Source: Vibrio sp. (lineage in GTDB: Bacteria > Pseudomonadota > Gammaproteobacteria > Enterobacterales > Vibrionaceae). Taken from it: DNA of 8,470 nt. This document shows, piece after piece, positions 1 through 5,129 of this stretch. The notes beneath the pieces were generated by a model. That model did not search any database. It saw nothing but the letters and a program-made list of their open reading frames with translations, and had not been told where the DNA came from. A program made the translations under genes and the position numbers. The first letter of the stretch is position 1. Every line of letters starts with the position of its first letter. The stretch spans positions 1-8,470 of the forward strand of contig SLFB01000322.1 of the NCBI GenBank assembly GCA_007124475.1, written 5' to 3'.

Positions 1-402
1 CAGTGCTGAATTAGAAATAAATAGGCTTTGTGCATGATGATCGTATTGTGAGCGAAAGGCGCTAATTAAATAAGGCGCTAACTGGTTACCAATCGTATCA
101 CTGGCTCCAATGCGTAATTGGCCAGCGAGGCTATTTTGCTGATCAAACAGATGATGCAGATCTTTGGCTCGTCCCAGCAATTCATCGGCTAAAGGTAATA
201 GTTTTTGCCCTTCTTGATTCAGGATTAACCGGTTATTGACCCGATCAAACAGTGCATGTCCCAAGTGTTTCTCCAACTCAGCCAAGGCTGAACTCACCGC
301 CGCTTTAGAAAGAAATAGTGCCTCGGCAGCTTCAGTGAGGGTTTTGTGCTGAGTAATGGTCATAAACACATTGAGCTGTTTTAACGAAATGGGACTGGCC
401 AT
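1..402 (-). CDS. LysR-type transcriptional regulator, YeiE-like (N-terminal part; cut by window edge)
   Basis: This is a DNA-binding transcription factor of the LysR family. The minus strand is open from ATG at 402-400 to the window edge, giving 134 residues of a protein that is usually about 300. The winged helix-turn-helix is plain: LKQLNVF at residues 7-13, EAAEALFLSKAAVSSALAEL at 24-43, and LFDRVNNRLILNQEG at 51-65. A linker helix follows, and the effector domain begins with LRIGASDTIGN at 96-106. From memory, this run matches E. coli YeiE far better than a generic LysR protein: SAVSAAL, LFDRV, RL.VN..G and IRIYASSTIGN all line up. The start is supported because the homology begins within ten residues and TAA lies in frame upstream at 432-430. 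No good Shine-Dalgarno sequence is seen. It diverges from the TDT transporter gene, so that gene is its likely target. The effector pocket is mostly outside the window. The family is certain; the YeiE subgroup is likely. Confidence 0.93.
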   Translation of the reverse strand, partial: MASPISLKQLNVFMTITQHKTLTEAAEALFLSKAAVSSALAELEKHLGHALFDRVNNRLILNQEGQKLLPLADELLGRAKDLHHLFDQQNSLAGQLRIGASDTIGNQLAPYLISAFRSQYDHHAQSLFISNSAL

Positions 403-509
403 AGTTTGTTTAGTTTTATTGAACGCAGGTTATAAATAATCAGATATATTCAAACATTAAGCAAGGGTATCATGCGCGTATTGCGATAATAAGCCGGGTT
501 GAGGTCAGT
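403..509. promoter_or_regulatory. Divergent promoter/operator region between the LysR gene and the TDT gene
   Basis: This 107-base gap separates two divergent genes, so it must hold the start signals for both and probably the LysR operator. The middle, about 430-460, is very AT-rich. On the plus strand TATATT at 445-450 and GATAAT at 485-490 resemble -10 boxes, but neither has a good -35 box at normal spacing. On the minus strand GATTAT (441-436) with TTGCTT (464-459), 17 bases apart, is a weak pair for the LysR gene. TATC at 468-471 and GATA at 485-488 form a small dyad separated by 13 bases that could be part of an operator. The regulatory role follows from the gene arrangement; the individual boxes are guesses. 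Confidence 0.5.
501..504 (+). promoter_or_regulatory. Ribosome binding site of the TDT gene
   Basis: GAGG at 501-504 lies 5 bases before the ATG at 510. It is the only good Shine-Dalgarno-like match near the gene start and supports 510 over the later in-frame ATG codons at residues 10 and 16. Confidence 0.6.
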
Positions 510-1481
510 ATGATTCAAGCAGCAAAAACAAAAGTGATGGGAGCACCAACACCCATGGCCGGATTGGCATTAGGTATTGCCAGTTTAGGTTGGAGCTGGG
601 AAAACCTTGCCAATTTACAAGGCTACGGTCAGTGGCTTGGCGCAGCGCTAGCCAGTGTGTTATTGATTGTTTTAGCGCTCAAGTTTCTTTTACATCATCA
701 TTTACTTCGTCAAGATTTGGCGCATCCTGTGGTAGGCAGTGTCGTGCCCACTTTTGCTATGGCGTGCATGGTGGTGTCTCATTCGGTCGGCCAATTTTCA
801 CCACTCTTTGGTGATGGATTGTGGTTGTTGGCGGTGCTATTGCACGTCATCTTCTTGGTGAGTTTTGTTTATCATCGTGCTAAAGCGTTTGAATTGCACC
901 ATATGGTGCCGAGCTGGTTTGTACCACCAGTAGGGATCATTGTGGCTGATGTGTCATTTTCTGGTAACCCGCTATTGGCTCCGGTTGCTCATGCAACCTT
1001 AATCTTTGGTATGTTGGCGTATGCGGTAATGCTACCGATGATGATCTACCGTTTTATGTTTACCCATCAAGTACCCGATGCGGCCAAACCCACTTTGGCG
1101 ATTTTGGCAGCGCCAGCGAGTCTCTCTTTAGCGGGTTATTTAACGGTGACAACTGAGCCATCGCCGGTGATCATTGCGCTATTATTTGGTATTGCGGTAT
1201 TAATGACTGCGATTATTTACCTCGCGTTTACTCAATTACTGCGTTTACCTTTTAGCCCAGGTTATGCCGCGTTTACTTTCCCAATGGTGATTGGTGCTAC
1301 TGCATTATTTAAAACTGCTCATTGGATGGAAAGCGTCAATCTCGATCCTCACTATGTGCAGCAGGTTCATGCCCTTGCCAGCTTTGAACTGATGGTGGCT
1401 ACCGTGGTGGTTGGATACGTAGCGCTACGTTACCTGATGTTCTATTTTCCAGCTCGCTCATTGGCTGGTCAGGCGGGATAA
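510..1481 (+). CDS. TDT family transporter / TehA-SLAC1-type anion channel-like membrane protein
   Basis: This is a 323-residue inner-membrane protein of the TDT family, which includes TehA, yeast malate carrier Mae1, yeast sulfite exporter Ssu1 and plant channel SLAC1. About ten hydrophobic helices can be picked out, roughly at 14-31, 41-62, 75-92, 102-122, 134-152, 157-181, 192-212, 218-243, 252-270 and 288-313, the family's usual fold. Family-like features include the N-terminal PTPMAGLALG (13-22) opening helix 1 and GYAAFTFPMV (251-260) in helix 9, the helix that carries the gating Phe in TehA and SLAC1. F255 or F257 may be its counterpart, but that needs an alignment. Length is normal for the family and nothing looks broken. 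The neighbouring divergent LysR gene probably controls it. The cargo cannot be read from the sequence: tellurite, C4-dicarboxylate and sulfite have all been assigned to members. The family call is firm; substrate and direction are unknown. Confidence 0.9.
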   Translation: MIQAAKTKVMGAPTPMAGLALGIASLGWSWENLANLQGYGQWLGAALASVLLIVLALKFLLHHHLLRQDLAHPVVGSVVPTFAMACMVVSHSVGQFSPLFGDGLWLLAVLLHVIFLVSFVYHRAKAFELHHMVPSWFVPPVGIIVADVSFSGNPLLAPVAHATLIFGMLAYAVMLPMMIYRFMFTHQVPDAAKPTLAILAAPASLSLAGYLTVTTEPSPVIIALLFGIAVLMTAIIYLAFTQLLRLPFSPGYAAFTFPMVIGATALFKTAHWMESVNLDPHYVQQVHALASFELMVATVVVGYVALRYLMFYFPARSLAGQAG

Positions 1482-1522
1482 TTATCCTATATTAGAGGTA
1501 ATAGACCCTAGGAAAATTATCC
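1476..1522. repeat. Imperfect inverted repeat across the TDT stop codon (possible 3'-end hairpin)
   Basis: GGATAATT (1476-1483) pairs with AATTATCC (1515-1522). After one A-A mismatch, TCCTA (1485-1489) pairs with TAGGA (1509-1513), and TATTA (1490-1494) with TAATA (1499-1503) around a GAGG loop. GACCC (1504-1508) is left as a bulge. That makes 18 base pairs in 47 bases, beginning in the last codons of the TDT gene. The left arm also sits in the perfect 12-base palindrome GGATAATTATCC (1476-1487). The stem is AT-rich and no T-run follows, so it is not a classic intrinsic terminator. It may stabilise or end the TDT mRNA by another route, or bind a protein. Confidence 0.5.
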
Positions 1523-1530
1523 AGTTAACA

Positions 1531-1579
1531 GCACTTATGCTACTCTGAACCTTTATTAAGGGCAGAGTAGTGTGAGTGT
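1531..1579 (+). promoter_or_regulatory. Long RNA hairpin in the recC leader, ending 3 bases before the start codon
   Basis: Bases 1532-1547 pair with 1563-1578 in 16 consecutive pairs, 13 Watson-Crick and 3 G-U (1536/1574, 1538/1572, 1539/1571). A further possible G-U is 1531/1579. The core is CTACTCTG (1540-1547) against CAGAGTAG (1563-1570). Above it, CCTT (1550-1553) pairs with AAGG (1558-1561) around a TATT loop. The 3' arm holds the only nearby Shine-Dalgarno-like bases, GTGAG at 1572-1576, so folding would hide the recC ribosome site. A loosely T-rich stretch (1579-1588, seven T in ten) follows, so an attenuator or weak terminator is an alternative. The pairing is seen directly; the regulatory role is inferred. 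Confidence 0.5.
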
Positions 1580-1582
1580 ATT

Positions 1583-4500
1583 GTGTTTACCGTTTATCAT
1601 TCGAATAACGTTGAAATCCTCAAAACGCTGTTAGTTCAGTTGATCAAAAACGACCCGTTAGCGCACCCGTTTGACAAAGAAAAAATCCTGGTACAAAGCT
1701 CAGGCATGTCACAATGGTTGAAGATGGCGTTAGCCAAAGAAATTGGCATTGCAGCGAATCTTGAGTTTCCATTACCCGCCAGTTTTATTTGGGAGATGTT
1801 CACCCAAATTTTACCTGAGGTGCCAAAGCGCAGCGCTTTCAATAAAGAAGCGATGACTTGGAAACTGATGCGCTTGTTACCAACTCTGCTCTCTCATCCA
1901 CAGTTCGCGGCGTTAGAACGCTATCTAGAGCAAGACGAAGACCATTCTAAGCTCTATCAACTGGCGGAAAAAATTGCCGATATTTTCGATGGTTATTTAG
2001 TGTATCGCCCAGATTGGATCGCTCAATGGGAAGCGGGAGAGGAAGTTAAAGAGCTCGATGACGAGCATCCTTGGCAAGCGATATTATGGCAAGCCCTATA
2101 TCAAGATACCCTCCAGCAAGGTCAATCTCATTATCATCGCGCCAATTTGTATCAGCGCTTTATTGAGCACTTGGCCAGTGGTGTGTTTGACATCAGCCAG
2201 TTTCCCAAGCGATTGTTTATTTTTGGTATTTCCTCCTTACCGCCACGCTATTTGGATGCGCTACGAGCACTCGGTGAACACATTGATGTGCACTTAATGT
2301 TTACTAACCCTTGCCAGCATTATTGGGGGGATATTCGCGATCGAAAAACCTTGGCCAAACTGGAGAGCCGCCAGCGCAAAATGCTGGCGCTACAAAATAA
2401 TGAGATTCAACTGGCTGGTCAGCGCTCGCCACTGAAAGGTGGTATAGAAGCCAACTTGGCTGATGAGCTGCACAATGAAGCGTCAGTGGGCAATAACTTG
2501 TTAGCCTCGATGGGCAAATTGGGGCGCGATAATCTTTATTTATTGTCGTTACTTGATTGCGAAGAGTTAGAGCTGTTTATGGCACCGCCGCGCGATAGTT
2601 TATTGCATCATCTGCAAGCGGATATTTTGCATTTAGAAGAGCATCAAGATGAGCAGCAATTAGACAGCAGCCAGCACAAGCAATGGATTGCGAGCGATGA
2701 TGCTTCACTGACCTTGCATGTGTGTCATAGCCCAATGCGAGAAGTGGAGGTATTGCATGATCAATTGTTGGCGATGTTTGATGCTGACCCTGATCTCAAG
2801 CCGCGTGATATTATTGTCATGGTACCGGATATTAACGCTTACAGCCCAGCGATTGCGGCAGTGTTTGGTAATGCACCGGGGGAGCGCTTTATTCCTTATT
2901 CGATTTCTGACCGCACGGCGGATCAAGAAAGCCCGATATTAAAGGCCTTTATGCAGTTGGTTCGCTTACCTGAGTCGCGTTGTTTAGCCTCTGAGTTACT
3001 CGAATTACTGGAAACGCCAGCGATAATGGCGAAGTTTTCGGTTAGTGAGCAAGAGTTTGCGCAAGCCAAGTTATGGGTTGAAGCCGCGGGGATCCGCTGG
3101 GGGCTGAATGCTCATACCGCCGAACAATTTGAGCTACCAGCAACCGAACAAAATACGTGGCAGTTTGGTATTGAGCGCATGTTACTAGGCTATGCGATGC
3201 CCGCTTCGGCAGGCTTGTTTGCGCAAGGTGAATATGGCTTAGCACCTTATAACGAAGTGCAGGGATTAAACGCTGAGTTGGCGGGGAAATTGGCCCATTT
3301 TATTCAGCAAATCAGCGACTATCGTGCACGTTTGGCTGACACTCAAACCATCGAACAGTGGCGCAGCCTGCTGGGGCATTTGTTGGATGATTTTTTCCAA
3401 GTCGATATTGATGGTGAACTGACGCTGAAATCGATTCGCGATACGCTGGCACAATTACAAGATCAGTTGCTGGACGCCAAATACGATCAAGCCTTGGCGG
3501 CGACGATTATCATTGATTATCTTGATAATAAATTGTTGGCGACACGAGTGAGTCAACGCTTCTTGGCTGGGCAAGTGAACTTTTGTACTTTAATGCCAAT
3601 GCGTTCGATCCCTTTTAAAACCGTCTGTTTGTTAGGTATGAATGATGGTGTTTATCCGCGTACCATGGTCAAAGACAATTTCGACTTGATGAATACACGT
3701 CCGCGAACGGGAGATCGTTCACGGCGAGATGATGATCGCTACCTGTTTTTGGAAGCGCTACTTTCGGCGCAGCAAACTCTCTACATCAGTTACGTTGGTC
3801 GCTCAATTCAAGACAATACCGAACGAGTCCCTTCGGTGCTAGTGGCCGAGTTGCTGGAGTATTGTCAGTTAAACTATTGCCTACAAGGGGATCAGTCATT
3901 AACGAGCGATCAGTCAGCGGAGCGATTAAGCCGAGCGTTAACTCATCTTCATGCCATGGTACCGTTTAGCTCACAAGCGTTTTTAGCTTCGCCTGCTAGT
4001 TACGCGAAAGAGTGGTTACCAGCGGCCAATCGGCAAGGGCAGGCGCGGAGTGAATTTAATCGTGCGTTAACGGATTATTTACTCGATGCTACCTTTCCTT
4101 TGAGCCTAGATCTGGTGGAGTTACAGCGTTTTTGGCGCTTACCCGTTCAGTACTTTTTTAATCGCCGTTTGAAAGTCTCCTTTGAGCCACCGCAATCGGT
4201 GATGGAAGATGAAGAACCTTTTGCTTTAAACGGCTTAGAGAGTTATCAGCTGCGCGATCAACTGCTTGATATCGTTTTGACACAGCCAAATGACGCTCAA
4301 GCACTGAGCCGCTTTTTTAGCGAGCAACGTGCACAGGGCAAATTACCGATTGGTGCGTTTGGTGAACTGGAATTTGAAACGAACCGAGTTCAAGCTCAAG
4401 AATTGGCTGCAAAGATCGAGTTTCTGTGTCATTCCCCCCTTGAAGATCAAGAAATTAATTTACGTCTGCAGCCATGGGGCGAGGGCAAAACCGTCCATTT

Positions 4501-5029
4501 AACCGGATGGCTGACCAAATATTATCAATCGGGTTTAGTGCGTTATCGCAGTGGGGCGGTTCGAGCTCAGGACTACCTCGCGGCATGGATCGATCATCTC
4601 GCCCTTGCGGCAATGGGGAGTCAGGCGGCAACGCATCTGATTGGTTACGATCGTAAACAGGGAGTACAACATTGGCGCTATCCAGCGATAAATCAACAGC
4701 AAGCGCAAGCATTACTGGCTGAATTAGTGCGCTTGTTTTATCAAGGCATGAATGAGCCATTAGCGTATTTTCCGAAAACGGCATTAGCCAGTATTGAAGC
4801 TGGATTTAACCGTGGTCAATGGCACGAAGATAGCGAGAAAGCATTGAAAAAAATGGCCGATAGTTTCAACGATAGTTATATGAGTCATGGTGAAGGTAGC
4901 AATGTATACATTGCCCGTATTTGGCCACAGTGGGATGAGTCGCTTGCAGAGCAAGTTCGCCTTCTCGCCAGTCTGGTGCTTCAAGCGCCAAGGTTGGCCG
5001 CGCAATCCATGACTGAAATGGAGTCTTGA
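1583..5029 (+). CDS. recC: RecC, exonuclease V (RecBCD) gamma subunit
   Basis: RecC is the Chi-recognising scaffold subunit of the RecBCD helicase-nuclease, which resects double-strand breaks for RecA and degrades foreign linear DNA in the cytoplasm. The 1148-residue product is close to E. coli RecC (1122) and collinear with it from VYHSN (4-8), LVQSSGMSQWL (36-46) and FPLPASFIW (62-70) through FHVCHSP-like HVCHSPMREVEVLHDQL, FLAGQVNFCTLMPMRSIPFK and GDRSRRDDDRYLFLEAL to the C-terminal domain. The fold is that of a helicase which has lost its ATPase motifs, so lack of a Walker A is expected. GTG at 1583 is chosen because homology starts at residue 2-4 and TAG lies in frame upstream at 1568-1570. 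The ribosome site is weak and lies in a hairpin. A tiny ORF and recB follow directly. The sequence shows no frameshift or gap, and identification is secure. Confidence 0.98.
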   Translation: MFTVYHSNNVEILKTLLVQLIKNDPLAHPFDKEKILVQSSGMSQWLKMALAKEIGIAANLEFPLPASFIWEMFTQILPEVPKRSAFNKEAMTWKLMRLLPTLLSHPQFAALERYLEQDEDHSKLYQLAEKIADIFDGYLVYRPDWIAQWEAGEEVKELDDEHPWQAILWQALYQDTLQQGQSHYHRANLYQRFIEHLASGVFDISQFPKRLFIFGISSLPPRYLDALRALGEHIDVHLMFTNPCQHYWGDIRDRKTLAKLESRQRKMLALQNNEIQLAGQRSPLKGGIEANLADELHNEASVGNNLLASMGKLGRDNLYLLSLLDCEELELFMAPPRDSLLHHLQADILHLEEHQDEQQLDSSQHKQWIASDDASLTLHVCHSPMREVEVLHDQLLAMFDADPDLKPRDIIVMVPDINAYSPAIAAVFGNAPGERFIPYSISDRTADQESPILKAFMQLVRLPESRCLASELLELLETPAIMAKFSVSEQEFAQAKLWVEAAGIRWGLNAHTAEQFELPATEQNTWQFGIERMLLGYAMPASAGLFAQGEYGLAPYNEVQGLNAELAGKLAHFIQQISDYRARLADTQTIEQWRSLLGHLLDDFFQVDIDGELTLKSIRDTLAQLQDQLLDAKYDQALAATIIIDYLDNKLLATRVSQRFLAGQVNFCTLMPMRSIPFKTVCLLGMNDGVYPRTMVKDNFDLMNTRPRTGDRSRRDDDRYLFLEALLSAQQTLYISYVGRSIQDNTERVPSVLVAELLEYCQLNYCLQGDQSLTSDQSAERLSRALTHLHAMVPFSSQAFLASPASYAKEWLPAANRQGQARSEFNRALTDYLLDATFPLSLDLVELQRFWRLPVQYFFNRRLKVSFEPPQSVMEDEEPFALNGLESYQLRDQLLDIVLTQPNDAQALSRFFSEQRAQGKLPIGAFGELEFETNRVQAQELAAKIEFLCHSPLEDQEINLRLQPWGEGKTVHLTGWLTKYYQSGLVRYRSGAVRAQDYLAAWIDHLALAAMGSQAATHLIGYDRKQGVQHWRYPAINQQQAQALLAELVRLFYQGMNEPLAYFPKTALASIEAGFNRGQWHEDSEKALKKMADSFNDSYMSHGEGSNVYIARIWPQWDESLAEQVRLLASLVLQAPRLAAQSMTEMES
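5020..5023 (+). promoter_or_regulatory. Shine-Dalgarno-like GGAG at the end of recC
   Basis: GGAG at 5020-5023, inside the last recC codons, lies 5 bases before an ATG at 5029 and 10 bases before the ATG at 5034. It could load ribosomes for either start, so ribosomes finishing recC could restart here. Confidence 0.4.
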
Positions 5030-5033
5030 TGCG

Positions 5034-5129
5034 ATGAGCAAAATTAACGCCAGATTATTAGCATTTGCGCTTAGTCTTATATCGGTGTGCTTTGACACAC
5101 AAGGGCATTCAAAGGTTGATGACTTATGA
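5034..5129 (+). CDS. Possible small ORF (31 aa) between recC and recB, signal-peptide-like
   Basis: This 31-codon ORF fills the space between recC and recB. I do not recognise the product. It has a basic start (MSKINAR), a hydrophobic stretch LLAFALSLISVCF at residues 8-20, then a polar tail ending SKVDDL, the shape of a short membrane anchor or signal peptide. C19 is not in a good lipobox, because V precedes it. It starts 4 bases after the recC stop, with GGAG 10 bases upstream. Its TGA (5127-5129) overlaps the recB ATG (5126-5128) as ATGA, the layout of translationally coupled genes. It could be a real micropeptide, a coupling leader whose translation matters more than its product, or chance. 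In E. coli this slot holds ptrA, whose product begins with a signal peptide, so a ptrA remnant is conceivable but unsupported beyond that likeness. Confidence 0.4.
   Translation: MSKINARLLAFALSLISVCFDTQGHSKVDDL
5111..5115 (+). promoter_or_regulatory. Ribosome binding site of recB
   Basis: AAAGG at 5111-5115 lies 10 bases before the recB ATG at 5126, inside the end of the small upstream ORF. A short GTGTG/CACAC hairpin (5085-5089 with 5096-5100) sits just upstream and leaves this site free. Confidence 0.5.

Noticed and set aside
56..81. Direct repeat AAGGCGCTAA at 56-65 and 72-81 in the LysR gene
   Set aside because: The copies are 16 bases apart, so they are read in different frames, and they lie in normal effector-domain coding sequence. 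Probably coincidence.
590..814. 74-codon plus-strand open frame inside the TDT gene
   Set aside because: It overlaps conserved transmembrane coding sequence in another frame, and its composition is not protein-like.
1417..1430. Perfect 14-base palindrome ACGTAGCGCTACGT in the TDT gene, flanked by GG/CC
   Set aside because: About half of one such palindrome is expected by chance in a window this size, and it is read through as ordinary GYVALRYL-region codons.
1525..1557. TTAACA (1525-1530) as a recC -35 box
   Set aside because: No acceptable -10 box lies 16-18 bases downstream; the nearest T/A-rich hexamer, TTTATT at 1552-1557, is 21 bases away.
5088..5090. Cysteine 19 of the tiny ORF as a lipoprotein attachment site
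   Set aside because: The residues before it are I-S-V; lipoboxes need Gly, Ala or Ser just before the Cys, so this is not a convincing lipobox.
4455..5098. Two antisense open frames of 104 and 109 codons opposite the 3' end of recC
   Set aside because: They lie fully or almost fully opposite conserved RecC coding sequence, lack recognisable motifs or good ribosome sites, and read like chance frames. The same holds for the other short antisense and out-of-frame ORFs in recC and recB.
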